Assembly (NCBI GenBank): GCA_017860275.1
Contig: JAFNAQ010000003.1
Coordinates: 62,001-126,000 of the forward strand
Direction of reading: 5' to 3'
Source: Bacteroidota bacterium
Lineage (GTDB): Bacteria; Bacteroidota; Bacteroidia; Bacteroidales; P3
DNA length: 64,000 bases
Position numbers and translations under genes: made by a program. The notes below the pieces were generated by a model. That model saw only the letters and a program-made list of their open reading frames with translations, was not told the origin of the DNA and made no database searches. Shown here one piece after another: positions 1 through 9,081 of the stretch (the stretch's first letter is position 1; every line of letters begins with the position of its first letter).

Positions 1-110
1 TCATCACCAATACCGATAATTGTAGATTCATTCTTAATTTCCTTCTTTGGATTTAGCCTATCAATCAAGCCAAACTCTCCCAATGTCTCTAATTCTGTTC
101 TTTCGCTCAT
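1..110 (-). CDS. thiL: Thiamine-monophosphate kinase, N-terminal fragment
   Basis: Only the first 36 codons lie in the window; the gene continues past base 1. Translation begins MSERTELETLGEFGLIDRL and runs to ESTIIGIGDD. The E-LGEFGLI opening and the I-GIGDD segment, which contributes to Mg and ATP binding, are the usual N terminus of ThiL. ThiL phosphorylates thiamine monophosphate to the diphosphate in the cytoplasm. A TATCTTTGC promoter box lies about 20 bases upstream. The call rests on a short stretch, but the match is specific. Confidence 0.85.
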   Translation of the reverse strand, partial: MSERTELETLGEFGLIDRLNPKKEIKNESTIIGIGD

Positions 111-128
111 AAAAATATATTTCTGAGT

Positions 129-137
129 GCAAAGATA
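129..137 (-). promoter_or_regulatory. Promoter -7 box for thiL
   Basis: Reads TATCTTTGC on the minus strand, a match to the Bacteroidetes -7 consensus TAnnTTTG, directly before the thiL ATG. It abuts the argF terminator, so thiL is probably transcribed separately. No convincing -33 TTTG was found. Confidence 0.6.
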
Positions 138-146
138 AAAAAAATA

Positions 147-172
147 TAGGGGCGAATAATCATCCGCCCCTA
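147..172 (-). terminator. Rho-independent terminator of argF
   Basis: TAGGGGCG and CGCCCCTA form a perfect 8-bp GC-rich stem with a 10-nt loop. On the minus strand it is followed by TATATTTTTTTT. It lies 24 bases past the argF stop. Confidence 0.85.
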
Positions 173-195
173 CAATAATATATTTAAGGAAGGAA

Positions 196-1197
196 TTATG
201 CGCCTAATGTAGCAACCATAATAGCCTTGATAGTATGAAGACGGTTTTCTGCTTCGTCAAAAACAATTGACATTGCACTTTCGAATACATCTTCTGTTAC
301 TTCCATTGAATCTAAACCAAATTTCTTGTGCATATCACGACCTACTTCCGTTTCTAAGTTGTGGAATGCTGGTAAGCAATGTAAGAACTTAACTTTAGGG
401 TTATTTGTCATCTTAACTACATCCATATTGATTTGGTAAGGACGAAGAAGTTTAATTCTTTCTTCCCAAACCTCTGCTGGTTCTCCCATTGATACCCAAA
501 CGTCAGTATAAAGGAAGTCAACACCGTTTACAGCCTCAGCAACATCTTCAGTGATTGTTATCTTAGCACCTGTTTCCTTAGCAATCTCACGACATTTAGC
601 AACAAGTTCTGCATCTGGTTGGCAAGACTTTGGAGCAGCAGCTCTGAAATCCATACCCATCTTTGCAGCACCTACCATTAAAGAGTTACCCATATTGTTC
701 TTAGCATCTCCTAAATAACAGAAAGAAACTTGACTCAAAGGTTTGTCAATATGTTCAGTCATTGTTAAGAAGTCAGCCAAGATTTGAGTTGGGTGAAATT
801 CATTAGTTAAACCATTCCATACTGGAACACCTGCATATTCAGCTAAAGTTTCAACAGTTGATTGAGCATAACCACGGTATTCAATACCATCGTACATTCT
901 ACCAAGAACTCTTGCTGTATCCTTCATTGATTCTTTCTTACCCATTTGAGAACCAGAAGGTCCTAAATAAGTTACGTGAGCACCTTGATCTAAAGCACCT
1001 ACTTCAAAAGCACAACGAGTACGAGTAGAATCTTTTTCGAATAAAAGAACTATGTTTTTCCCTTTTAGAGTTTGAACCTCAGTACCTGCATATTTAGCAC
1101 GTTTTAAATCTCTTGAAAGATCTAATAAATATTGAATTTCCTTTGGAGTGAAGTCTAATAATTTTAAGAAACTTCTGTTTTTTAGATTGAAAGCCAT
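196..1197 (-). CDS. argF: Ornithine carbamoyltransferase
   Basis: 333 residues, the length of E. coli ArgF/ArcB-type enzymes. It carries the carbamoyl-phosphate motif STRTR (about residue 57), FHPTQ (about 135) and HCLPAFH (about 272), the last being the ornithine-binding signature. It exchanges carbamoyl phosphate and ornithine with citrulline. Many Bacteroidetes use an acetyl- or succinylornithine enzyme instead; the intact HCLP and the class-typical length favour a true ornithine enzyme. A carbamate kinase gene about 9 kb away suggests a catabolic role in citrulline or arginine fermentation (inference); no arginine deiminase is seen here. It has its own promoter and terminator. ArcB would be an equally fair name. 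Confidence 0.93.
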   Translation of the reverse strand: MAFNLKNRSFLKLLDFTPKEIQYLLDLSRDLKRAKYAGTEVQTLKGKNIVLLFEKDSTRTRCAFEVGALDQGAHVTYLGPSGSQMGKKESMKDTARVLGRMYDGIEYRGYAQSTVETLAEYAGVPVWNGLTNEFHPTQILADFLTMTEHIDKPLSQVSFCYLGDAKNNMGNSLMVGAAKMGMDFRAAAPKSCQPDAELVAKCREIAKETGAKITITEDVAEAVNGVDFLYTDVWVSMGEPAEVWEERIKLLRPYQINMDVVKMTNNPKVKFLHCLPAFHNLETEVGRDMHKKFGLDSMEVTEDVFESAMSIVFDEAENRLHTIKAIMVATLGA

Positions 1198-1237
1198 TAC
1201 TTTTTATTTTTAAATTTGTAGATATTAATTTCAGAAT

Positions 1238-1268
1238 GCAAAGTTAAGAATTTATTCCTAAGCACAAA
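1238..1268 (-). promoter_or_regulatory. argF promoter (TTTG-N18-TAACTTTG)
   Basis: On the minus strand, TTTG at 1265-1268 is followed after 18 nt by TAACTTTG at 1239-1246, close to the Bacteroidetes -33/-7 arrangement. The leader is about 40 nt. The promoter lies almost wholly inside an 81-bp sequence that recurs at 9203-9283. Confidence 0.75.
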
Positions 1269-1324
1269 AAACAATTTTTTATTTACAAGACTTATGAAAT
1301 CGTGTTGGTGGGAAATAAGGACAA
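1244..1324. repeat. 81-bp direct repeat, copy 1
   Basis: Matches 9203-9283 in the same orientation at 68 of 81 positions by hand count, with the first 30 bases identical. The two copies bound the whole surface-protein cluster. This copy includes most of the argF promoter; the other has lost the final G of the -7 box. Confidence 0.8.
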
Positions 1325-1350
1325 TAAGGAAAACTATATTCAATAAATTA

Positions 1351-1382
1351 ATAATCCCACCACATTGCTGTAGTGGGATTAT
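1351..1382 (-). terminator. Terminator hairpin after the DUF3494 gene
   Basis: ATAATCCCAC and GTGGGATTAT form a 10-bp stem with a 12-nt loop, about 50 bases past the stop of the 1435-3057 gene. The following T-run is weak, so termination efficiency is uncertain. Confidence 0.6.
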
Positions 1383-1434
1383 CATCATATGTAATTTACA
1401 AACGATTAGAGAATCATAAAATAGAGTTTGATTC

Positions 1435-3057
1435 TTATTTAGAAATCAATTTACCTGTTTGAATAATTTCTTTATTATCTATGAATTTATATATATAAAC
1501 ACCAGTTTTTAGATTGCTTACATCTAAAGTTGTTGTTCTGTCATATATTAATACATTCATAACTTCTTTTCCCAAATTGTTATATATAATCAATCTTGAA
1601 TTGTTGGTTTTTACCGCTTGGTTAATAGTAATATTGATTTTATCCATGAAAGGATTTGGTGTTATTATAACTGCATTCTTTGATTTGTCAATATCAATTG
1701 AACTAATCCCTGATAGATTACAAACAGATGTCATAGTTGTTGTGATTGCTCCAGTTGTGATTGCTCCTGATGTTGTTAGTGCTCTTCCATTAAGTACTAT
1801 CCCTGTATTAACTATTTCTATTGCTGCATTATTTACAACAAGAGTACCACAAAAAACAGAATAATTATTAATATTTACCGCTCCTTGAACTAACCAATAA
1901 ACATTCTTTGCTTGAGCTCCATTTATTAGTATAACTCTTGAGTAAACACTTGTTGTCAAAGCCCCATTTATCTTTATTACAAATACTGCATCTGGATTTC
2001 CTTGTGCGTTTAAGTATAGAGAATCGTTAAAGATTGCTGCTGAATTTAATAGATAAGTATGTGGAGTGAGGACTAAGTTTCTACCAAATTGTTCTGGATA
2101 TAATAATTCTATATCATAAGCAAGTAGGTTAAGATAATTGTATACTGTTAGCAAGTCTGCTGCACACTGAGTTGTTGTATCATCTGGGATTGGATGAATA
2201 ACACCATTTACTACTGTAAGCGGATCAAAACCGGTTGTTAGACCAAGGTTTGTTCCAACACTTCCTATAATATTACTTATCCCTGTATTTAGTACTGGAC
2301 CATCTGAAGAGAATAATGTGAAGCATTCTGTTGATAAAAGATTTGGGGCTACGGGACCTGTTAAAGGTGTAGCCAAACATCCAGAAGGAGTATATACAAG
2401 AGCTCCGTCGATTGTAATCGCTCCATTTGTTGTTAATATTCTTCCTTCAATTGTATCATTTGTTGCCAATATTATTGCAGCATTATTTGCGATAACTGTT
2501 CCTTTGAAAAAAGTTCCAGCTGATATGCTTACTAATCCTTCTATCTTCCAATAAACATTACAAACCGATGCTCCATTTATTAATTTGATTTTTGAATTTG
2601 GACTTGTTGAGAAAGCTCCATTTATTAGAAATATAAATTTGGCATTTGGGTTTCCTTGTGCATCTAAGGTAAGATCTAAATTCAAAGACGCTGCACCTGC
2701 AATAGAATATACCCCTGCAATAAGTGTATCTGAGTTACCAAGCAAGTTTGCGGGAAAGAATGTTGGTGTTGCACTATTTAATTGATTATATGCTATTAAT
2801 AAATCTGCTGCACATTGTGCACTTACTCCATCAATATCGTGCATTACTCCATTTACATTACCAAAACCAGTACTAGAACCATTATTTGTTCCAACATCTC
2901 CTGTAATTTGTGAGATGCCTGTGTTGCTAATGGCACCAGTTGAAGAAAATACAGCAAAATTAGCTGCTGAGCCTAAATTAATCGATTGACCGAAGTTTAT
3001 ACTTGGCATCAAAAACAGTACAACTGTAATTAATGAAAAAAGTCTATTCGTTTTCAT
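1435..3057 (-). CDS. Tandem DUF3494 protein with T9SS sorting domain
   Basis: 540 residues. A signal peptide (MKTNRLFSLITVVLFLMPS, ending near NFGQ) is followed by two DUF3494 domains, about residues 25-230 and 240-450. Each opens with a pattern like NTGIS-I-G-VGTN and contains LDAQGNP-A-F. DUF3494 is the beta-helix fold first known from ice-binding proteins; in warm anaerobes it is more likely an adhesin or surface-layer module (inference). The last 75 residues (ITPNPF through TTLDVSNLKTGVYIYKF) are a type A T9SS sorting domain, so the product is probably exported and anchored at the cell surface. It is a close paralogue of the N-terminal half of the 5346-8882 gene and has its own promoter and terminator. 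Confidence 0.88.
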   Translation of the reverse strand: MKTNRLFSLITVVLFLMPSINFGQSINLGSAANFAVFSSTGAISNTGISQITGDVGTNNGSSTGFGNVNGVMHDIDGVSAQCAADLLIAYNQLNSATPTFFPANLLGNSDTLIAGVYSIAGAASLNLDLTLDAQGNPNAKFIFLINGAFSTSPNSKIKLINGASVCNVYWKIEGLVSISAGTFFKGTVIANNAAIILATNDTIEGRILTTNGAITIDGALVYTPSGCLATPLTGPVAPNLLSTECFTLFSSDGPVLNTGISNIIGSVGTNLGLTTGFDPLTVVNGVIHPIPDDTTTQCAADLLTVYNYLNLLAYDIELLYPEQFGRNLVLTPHTYLLNSAAIFNDSLYLNAQGNPDAVFVIKINGALTTSVYSRVILINGAQAKNVYWLVQGAVNINNYSVFCGTLVVNNAAIEIVNTGIVLNGRALTTSGAITTGAITTTMTSVCNLSGISSIDIDKSKNAVIITPNPFMDKINITINQAVKTNNSRLIIYNNLGKEVMNVLIYDRTTTLDVSNLKTGVYIYKFIDNKEIIQTGKLISK

Positions 3058-3095
3058 TGTTTTATTTTTTTGTTATAATGAATATACATTATGAT

Positions 3096-3156
3096 GCAAA
3101 GGTAGTTACGAATACTCGCAATAGGCTTACACAATATTATATATGATTTACATAAT
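3096..3156 (-). promoter_or_regulatory. Promoter and paired 9-bp operator of the DUF3494 gene
   Basis: The -7 box is TACCTTTGC (3096-3104 on the minus strand). Upstream, TTACACAAT (3127-3135) and TTACATAAT (3148-3156), top-strand sequence, are direct repeats 21 bp apart. The same pair stands at almost the same offset before the second DUF3494 gene. The 9-12-9 direct-repeat layout just upstream of the promoter is that of an activator site; LytTR-type regulators use such spacing (inference). Confidence 0.65.
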
Positions 3157-3200
3157 TCACATACTCAATGAATTCATTTCAACTTAAAGTTACTAACAAA

Positions 3201-3234
3201 AAAAAGCCACCTCAACTTAATGAAGTGACTTTTT
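3201..3234 (-). terminator. Terminator of the PorP/OmpA operon
   Basis: An imperfect stem with G-U pairs (AAAAAGTCACTTCA with TGAGGTGGCTTTTT on the minus strand) followed by T residues, just past the stop of the OmpA-domain gene. Confidence 0.7.
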
Positions 3235-3256
3235 CGAAAAATAAAACAAACGAAAA

Positions 3257-4345
3257 CTATCTTTTAGCGTTCAGCTCAACTCTTCTGTTTAGATAATTAG
3301 CTTTAATTCTCTTTTCTTCAGAGAGATTATTAATAAATTCGTTAGTTAATTCATCTCCAGTATTAAATTCAGGGTGAGATTTAACCAAGTATTGATCAAT
3401 AATTTCCGGCTCATCATAACCTTGGTATGATATAGACACTCTATCCTCAGAGATACCCTTTGAAACCAAATATGATTTAGTATTCATTGCCCTATCTCTT
3501 GAAATAGTTTGATTTACTTCATATGTGCCTCTCATATCTGCATGACCAATACATTTTACTTTTACATCAGAATTGATATTTAAGAAAATTACAAACCTGT
3601 CTAAGATTTCTTTTGATTCTGTATCCAAATCTGATTCGTCGAATGCAAAATGTAATTTATAGTATTCATCCAATGAAATTGGTTTAGAAGGATCGGCTAT
3701 CTTTTTTGCTACAAAAGTTTGAGGCCCATTATCACTATTCATTTTTTTAAGTGATGATTCTTGTTTTGATTTTTTTTCTAAATCATTTATATAATCATTT
3801 AGATCATTAATCTTTTTATTATTTAATGAGTCCCTCTCTTGAGCAGATTTCTTAATCTTCTCTATCTCGTTTTGTAGCAATGTATCGTTACATTCTGTCA
3901 GACAAGATGATTTAATTAACTTTTCAATCATTTCCAAAGAACAATCATCGATTTCACCCTTGCCATCTAAAATAGTCTTTGCTACTTGAAGACTTTTCAG
4001 TTTTTGTCCTGTTTCACAATAATGCTTAGCCAGATAATATCTTGCTTCATTCTTTTGACAATCCTCTTTCGCCTTTGTTATAGCCACTTCATAAGCCTCT
4101 ACTGCTTCTTGATTATGTTCTTTTATTGCTGAAAAACATATAGCTTTGAAAAGATTCAGATCGTAATCATCAGGATATGTTTGAAGTTCAATATTAATTT
4201 CCTGTAAGGCTTTTGCATAATCCATATTATACATAGTTTGTTCTATTGCTTCTTTCTTCTTTTGAGGAAGATTTTGAGCCTCCATAGTTAAAGAGAAAGC
4301 AAAAACAAGCATCAACCCTAATAAAATATATTTTTTCATATTCAT
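3257..4345 (-). CDS. OmpA-domain protein with TPR-like N terminus (PorE-like)
   Basis: 362 residues. A signal peptide (to about residue 24) precedes a helical region with TPR character (residues 30-150), a charged coiled-coil stretch (about 160-205) and a C-terminal OmpA peptidoglycan-binding domain (about 230-360). The OmpA domain shows FAFDESDLD, IGHADMRGT and the helix ISRDRAMNTKSYLVSKGI. Proteins of this build, next to PorP/SprF genes, tie T9SS translocon parts to peptidoglycan, as PorE does in Porphyromonas. The gene follows porP by 22 nt and is presumably co-transcribed. An alternative ATG two codons in (4339) is equally possible. Confidence 0.82.
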   Translation of the reverse strand: MNMKKYILLGLMLVFAFSLTMEAQNLPQKKKEAIEQTMYNMDYAKALQEINIELQTYPDDYDLNLFKAICFSAIKEHNQEAVEAYEVAITKAKEDCQKNEARYYLAKHYCETGQKLKSLQVAKTILDGKGEIDDCSLEMIEKLIKSSCLTECNDTLLQNEIEKIKKSAQERDSLNNKKINDLNDYINDLEKKSKQESSLKKMNSDNGPQTFVAKKIADPSKPISLDEYYKLHFAFDESDLDTESKEILDRFVIFLNINSDVKVKCIGHADMRGTYEVNQTISRDRAMNTKSYLVSKGISEDRVSISYQGYDEPEIIDQYLVKSHPEFNTGDELTNEFINNLSEEKRIKANYLNRRVELNAKR

Positions 4346-4367
4346 TTGTATTTATAAGTTTTAGAAA

Positions 4368-5300
4368 TTAATATGAGAAATTTCTGATTGTTTCTCTCTT
4401 ATCAAATGATTTTTTATTTAGAGCCTTGTTTAGATTAAAACGCAATCCAATTTCCCATGAGTTTCTTATGCTTGATAATGAGGATAACCCAAATTCATAG
4501 TCTAAGAACAATGTTGCAGACTTAGCAATTGTTAAGTCGGCTAGAACTGCAAGAGATTTTGGTTTCAAGGTATTTGTTCCACGATATAAAGCGCCTATAG
4601 TAAACACCTTATTATATGCAAACATAATTCCTAAATCAGCATTAGCACCAAGTTCTTGATTCCACATTAAAAGACCTAAAGGACGAATCATAAGCTTATT
4701 AATCATAATATCATATTCAATATGACCATAGTATGTTAATAGATTCTTGTTATCAACATATTCTTTATTACGAAGATTCCAACGGAATGAAGAACCTAAA
4801 CGGAAACCTTTATACATATAAGTAAGCCCAAACGATGTTATGAAATTATTTGTATTGTTTTCTTGCAAATTTCCTGTATAAAGATTTGGATCAGTTCCTA
4901 CATCATTTATAACACCACTTTGATCATATCTCCATAAATCATATCCAGCAAACATACCGAATAACAAATAAGAATTGCATGATAATTTTAGGTCAACATT
5001 TGCATCAACACCAATTATTGATTGTTTTCTTAATCCATAATCATTGAAATCTCCTTGAACACCAAATCCTAAATGTTGATAAGGTAGCCCTCCATGAATA
5101 TCAAATGCTTTTGAATTCATTTGTCCAGATAAGCGATTAGCATATACGAACGTTCCTGTAATGTCTCTGCTTATTCCATAATAAGATGGATTTACCCAAC
5201 CTAAATTATTCACTACTTGAGCATATTGGAAATCACTCTGAGCAAATAATCCAATCGTACAAGACATCATTAGGAGTATTATTAAATTTATTTTTTTCAT
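4368..5300 (-). CDS. PorP/SprF family T9SS outer-membrane protein
   Basis: 310 residues with a signal peptide (cleavage near LFAQ). The segment WVNPSYYGI about 25 residues into the mature protein is this family's version of the NPAYAG motif, and alternating strands follow to an aromatic C terminus, as in a beta-barrel. PorP/SprF proteins assist secretion or anchoring of particular T9SS cargo; in Flavobacterium, SprF acts on the neighbouring SprB adhesin. Here the gene lies 45 nt downstream of a giant MBG adhesin and just before an OmpA protein, the classic cargo-helper-anchor order. No separate promoter box was seen in the 45-nt gap, so an operon is likely. Confidence 0.85.
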   Translation of the reverse strand: MKKINLIILLMMSCTIGLFAQSDFQYAQVVNNLGWVNPSYYGISRDITGTFVYANRLSGQMNSKAFDIHGGLPYQHLGFGVQGDFNDYGLRKQSIIGVDANVDLKLSCNSYLLFGMFAGYDLWRYDQSGVINDVGTDPNLYTGNLQENNTNNFITSFGLTYMYKGFRLGSSFRWNLRNKEYVDNKNLLTYYGHIEYDIMINKLMIRPLGLLMWNQELGANADLGIMFAYNKVFTIGALYRGTNTLKPKSLAVLADLTIAKSATLFLDYEFGLSSLSSIRNSWEIGLRFNLNKALNKKSFDKRETIRNFSY

Positions 5301-5345
5301 CTCTATTTTTGTTTTTTATCTTCAATATAAATTATAATCAATTAC

Positions 5346-8300
5346 TTATTTTCCTATTACTTCTACTCTACCTGACTTAGTGTATCCTTTACCATTCAAA
5401 GTAAATGTAACAATATAGAAATAAGTACCATTTGGAAGATTACTCATATCAAAGTTATTTGTATAATTGTCTGAACTATAAACTTGATTTCCATTAGCAT
5501 TCATCATTCGAACCGTTATTGGCATGAGTTGTTCATAATCACTAATTCTGAAATATGTATTCATTCCACGAATAATAGCATTTACAATTACAACATCATC
5601 CTCTGGGTCTTCCAAGTCTAATACATTCTTATTTATTATTAGAACTGCTGTATCACATCCTTCATAATTTTCTGTAGGAAGAATTGTTGCAATAACTCTA
5701 TATGATCCCACTTGAATTGGTGAACCAGTGATTAATGTTGTTGTATTTCCTTGATAATATTTTGCATCTATCATTCCTGTTAAATCAACTATACCTTGAG
5801 CATCTGCAAATGTGGCATTTTTAGGTGACCCATTGTAAATATGTATTAGGTTTGAGATTGCAATATCAATATGTTTTTTATCAACTTTTACAGAAACATT
5901 TATTGGATCAGAATTATAATAGTTATCTACATCTTGAACAATAAACACAACAGGATATGAATTATTCCCTGCATCAGGAATAGTTGTTGGTAATACCCAT
6001 TCAAATACTCCTGAAACTATATCACTGCTATAAGGATTCATTGCAGAACCTCCTATTAGGGTAGATTCAGATAATGTTTGCTCATACATTAATGATGTAG
6101 AAGTAGGTGCAACAACGATAGGTTTTGCTTTATTTACTTGAACATAAAATGCGTGAACTACAATATTATAGTTTTCAGCATCTATACCCAAAGGAGTAAA
6201 ACGAACTTGATAAGGTGCAGCTACCCCTGCTTGAGGTAAACGATCACTAATATACATCCATTCGTATGTACCATTTACAGAGGCGTTATTATTTGAGTTA
6301 ATAGCAGTTGCAGTTATCGTTGGTAACATTTGTCCGTATGTAATAACATAAGGATTGTTTGTTTGTGTTATAACTGGGTTAGCTTTATTTACCACAACTG
6401 GCAATAAACCAGATTGCACTATTTCATAATTAGCTAAATCAGTAGGTGTATATCTTCTTACAAAACCTGAGTTATTTACATTAGGTTCAATAGCTGGATT
6501 AATCCAAGAGAATACACCACTAGTTACTGCAATTCCTGTTATTGGATTAACAGCAGTTTGTCCTATGATTAGAATATCAGATAGACTTTCACCATAAGTG
6601 ATTGAGCTGAATACTCCCCAATTTACAGTTGGTATTGCCTTATTGATTGTCAAGTTAATCATTGTACTATCTGTATTATAATTAACTAAATCATTTGGGA
6701 TAAACCTTATTCTATATGCAACATTAGGGTTTGCAGGAGTAACAGTTGTTGCACTAGCCCATACAAATGTACCTGGAACATAAGAATTATTTATAGGATT
6801 AATAGCATAATGAGTTCCAACAAAGGACACATCTGCTAAGGTTTGACCATAAGTTATTGCTGTTGTTGCTGGCCAAGTTATTAAAAGTTGGTTGACTTTA
6901 TTAACAGTAATACTTGCTGTTGCTAACGAATCAAGATTAGTTAACTCTACAGGAGAATTATAGTTTCTTAAGAATGATGAACTTGTTAAAGTAAATTTAA
7001 TCCTCTTAGAGAAATTACCTACTGTATTCATTACTTCTATTGGAAAAATAAAAGACCAATTTCCAATTGTTGGATTGATTGTTGAACTATATACAATATC
7101 AAGTTTATTCTTATGGATAACCTGACCTGAAGGAGATATTATTACAGCTTGACCTACTGTTTGTCCTACTAAAATTGAAGAAACAGAAGGAGGTGAAACT
7201 ATTGCTAAATCTGCCTTACTTAATACTATATGATGTACACCATAGACTGTATCGCCATAAATCCCACCATAAATTGCTTGAGGGATAAAAATATAGCTTG
7301 CAGTATCACCAGGAAAAATAGTTACATTAGGAACTGTATTTGGATAAACCCATTTAAATATACCTCTTATATGGCTTGCACCAGATATTGCATATATTTT
7401 AGTAGGATCTAAATATGAAGAATCTGTTACTACTTGCTCGCCAATTAACATTGTAGAAGTATAGATTTCTTTTAACTTCCATCCATATTCAGTAATATTT
7501 TGTGGAATTGGAAACACAACCGATAGAGGATTTGCTCCTGATGGGCAAACTGTTGTCATAGTTGTTGATATAGCAGTTGTTGATATAGCTCCATTTGTTG
7601 AAAGTGCCCTACCATTAAGTTCAATTCCTGTGTTTGAAATCTCTATTGCTGCATTATTTACAACAAGAGTACCACAAAAAACAGAATAATTATTAATATT
7701 TACCGCTCCTTGAACTAACCAATAAACATTCTTTGCTTGCGCTCCATTCATCATTTTTACATTAGAATAAGTGCTAGTAGTCATTGCTCCGTTTATTTTT
7801 ATAACAAATACAGCATCTGGATTTCCTTGTGCATTTAAAAATACTGTATCAGTAAATGTTACTGCAGAATTCATTAAATAAGTATGAGGAGTTAGAACTA
7901 AGCTATTTCCAAACTGTGCTGGATATAATAACTCTATATCATAAGGTAATACATTCAGATAATTATAAACCGTAAGTAAATCCGCAGCACATCTTGCTGT
8001 CATAGTATCTGGAATTGGATGAATACTACCATTTGTTACAGTTAGAGGATCAAAACCTGTGGTTAGCCCTGTGTTTGTTCCAACACTACCAATAATATGA
8101 CTTATTCCAGTATTTAATACAGGTCCATTTGATGAAAATAATGTAAAGCAAGAAGTGCTTAATAGATTTGGAGCCGCTGGTCCTGTAAGTATAGGACTTG
8201 AACATCCAATAGGAGTGTAAACTAAAGCTCCATCCATTGTAACTGCTCCAGCTGTTGTCAATATTCTTCCTTCAATTGTATCCTTAGTTGTCAAAACTAT

Positions 8301-8882
8301 TGCACCATTATTTGCAATAATAGTTCCTTTCATATAGGTTCCAGTAGCTAAGCTTACTAATCCTTCAATTTTCCAGAATACATTACAAGCCAATGCTCCA
8401 TTAATTAATTTAATTTTGGAGTTAGCACTTGATGAAAAAGCACCATTTATTTTAAAAATAAATTTAGCATTAGGGTTTCCTTGGGCATCCAAAATAAGAT
8501 TTGAATTTAAGGTCGCTGCCGTTGCAATTGAATATACTCCTGCAATAAGAGTATCTCCATTTCCAAGCAATGATGAAGGAAAAAATGTTGGAATTGCACT
8601 ATTTAATTGATTATAAGCGACAGTTAAATCCACAACACATTGTGCACTTACACCATCAATATCATGCATTACTCCATTTACATTGCCGAAACCAGTACTG
8701 GAGGCATTATTTGTTCCAACGTTACCTGTTACATGGGAAATACCTGTGTTGCTGACTGCCCCAGATGCAGAAAACACAGCAAAATTAGCGGCTGAACCTA
8801 AGTTTATTGATTGCCCATAGTTTAAAAGAGGAATCATAAACAATAAAGCAACCGTAAATACAAAAAGTCGTATTGTTTTCAT
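5346..8882 (-). CDS. Giant adhesin: two DUF3494 domains, MBG repeats, type B T9SS domain
   Basis: About 1178 residues from the chosen ATG at 8882. A longer reading from 8924 is unlikely, because the promoter box at 8921-8929 would then lie inside the gene. Order: signal peptide (MKTIRLFVFTVALLFMIP); two DUF3494 domains (about 25-230 and 240-450) close to those of the 1435-3057 gene; then some six MBG-type beta domains (about 465-1075), recognisable by repeated ITYGQ/LSD-L-G and GVF-W--P motifs; and a C-terminal segment with MNANGNQVYSSDNY and LPNGTYFYI, resembling the gliding-motility (type B) sorting domain. Type B cargo usually needs a SprF-like helper, and one follows. The likely role is a long surface stalk presenting the DUF3494 heads for attachment (inference). 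Confidence 0.87.
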   Translation of the reverse strand: MKTIRLFVFTVALLFMIPLLNYGQSINLGSAANFAVFSASGAVSNTGISHVTGNVGTNNASSTGFGNVNGVMHDIDGVSAQCVVDLTVAYNQLNSAIPTFFPSSLLGNGDTLIAGVYSIATAATLNSNLILDAQGNPNAKFIFKINGAFSSSANSKIKLINGALACNVFWKIEGLVSLATGTYMKGTIIANNGAIVLTTKDTIEGRILTTAGAVTMDGALVYTPIGCSSPILTGPAAPNLLSTSCFTLFSSNGPVLNTGISHIIGSVGTNTGLTTGFDPLTVTNGSIHPIPDTMTARCAADLLTVYNYLNVLPYDIELLYPAQFGNSLVLTPHTYLMNSAVTFTDTVFLNAQGNPDAVFVIKINGAMTTSTYSNVKMMNGAQAKNVYWLVQGAVNINNYSVFCGTLVVNNAAIEISNTGIELNGRALSTNGAISTTAISTTMTTVCPSGANPLSVVFPIPQNITEYGWKLKEIYTSTMLIGEQVVTDSSYLDPTKIYAISGASHIRGIFKWVYPNTVPNVTIFPGDTASYIFIPQAIYGGIYGDTVYGVHHIVLSKADLAIVSPPSVSSILVGQTVGQAVIISPSGQVIHKNKLDIVYSSTINPTIGNWSFIFPIEVMNTVGNFSKRIKFTLTSSSFLRNYNSPVELTNLDSLATASITVNKVNQLLITWPATTAITYGQTLADVSFVGTHYAINPINNSYVPGTFVWASATTVTPANPNVAYRIRFIPNDLVNYNTDSTMINLTINKAIPTVNWGVFSSITYGESLSDILIIGQTAVNPITGIAVTSGVFSWINPAIEPNVNNSGFVRRYTPTDLANYEIVQSGLLPVVVNKANPVITQTNNPYVITYGQMLPTITATAINSNNNASVNGTYEWMYISDRLPQAGVAAPYQVRFTPLGIDAENYNIVVHAFYVQVNKAKPIVVAPTSTSLMYEQTLSESTLIGGSAMNPYSSDIVSGVFEWVLPTTIPDAGNNSYPVVFIVQDVDNYYNSDPINVSVKVDKKHIDIAISNLIHIYNGSPKNATFADAQGIVDLTGMIDAKYYQGNTTTLITGSPIQVGSYRVIATILPTENYEGCDTAVLIINKNVLDLEDPEDDVVIVNAIIRGMNTYFRISDYEQLMPITVRMMNANGNQVYSSDNYTNNFDMSNLPNGTYFYIVTFTLNGKGYTKSGRVEVIGK

Positions 8883-8920
8883 GTTTTTATTTATTTGATA
8901 TAATGAAAATACATTATTGT

Positions 8921-8982
8921 GCAAAGATAGGTCTCAAAGTAGGCAAAAATGATTACACAATATTAGAAATGATTTACATAAT
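8921..8982 (-). promoter_or_regulatory. Promoter and paired operator of the adhesin operon
   Basis: The -7 box TATCTTTGC is at 8921-8929 (minus strand). TTACACAAT (8953-8961) and TTACATAAT (8974-8982), top-strand sequence, are 21 bp apart and start 24 bp from the box, against 23 bp at the paralogous gene. This suggests co-regulation by one DNA-binding protein. Confidence 0.65.
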
Positions 8983-9051
8983 TCACACATTCAATTAATT
9001 ATGAGTATCAACGATTACTGGGAAGGCATAAGTTCTTATCTTAGGAAAGTC

Positions 9052-9081
9052 TTACACAATAAAACATATAAATTACACAAT
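9052..9081. promoter_or_regulatory. Third TTACACAAT operator pair
   Basis: Two exact copies of TTACACAAT (9052-9060 and 9073-9081), again 21 bp apart, about 100 bp upstream of the pair at the adhesin promoter. It may be an auxiliary site for the same regulator. Confidence 0.5.

Noticed and set aside
196-1197. N-acetyl- or N-succinylornithine carbamoyltransferase
   Set aside because: The Bacteroidetes variants are shorter and altered around the ornithine-binding loop; this protein has the standard HCLPAFH motif and the 333-residue length of ornithine enzymes.
1197-1388. A 63-residue reading frame upstream of argF
   Set aside because: It contains the terminator hairpin of the preceding gene and the argF promoter, and has no family resemblance.
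1435-3057. Functional ice-binding protein
   Set aside because: DUF3494 was named from ice-binding proteins, but the T9SS sorting domain, the tandem domains and the anaerobic fermentative setting favour a surface adhesin. Cold adaptation cannot be judged from this window.
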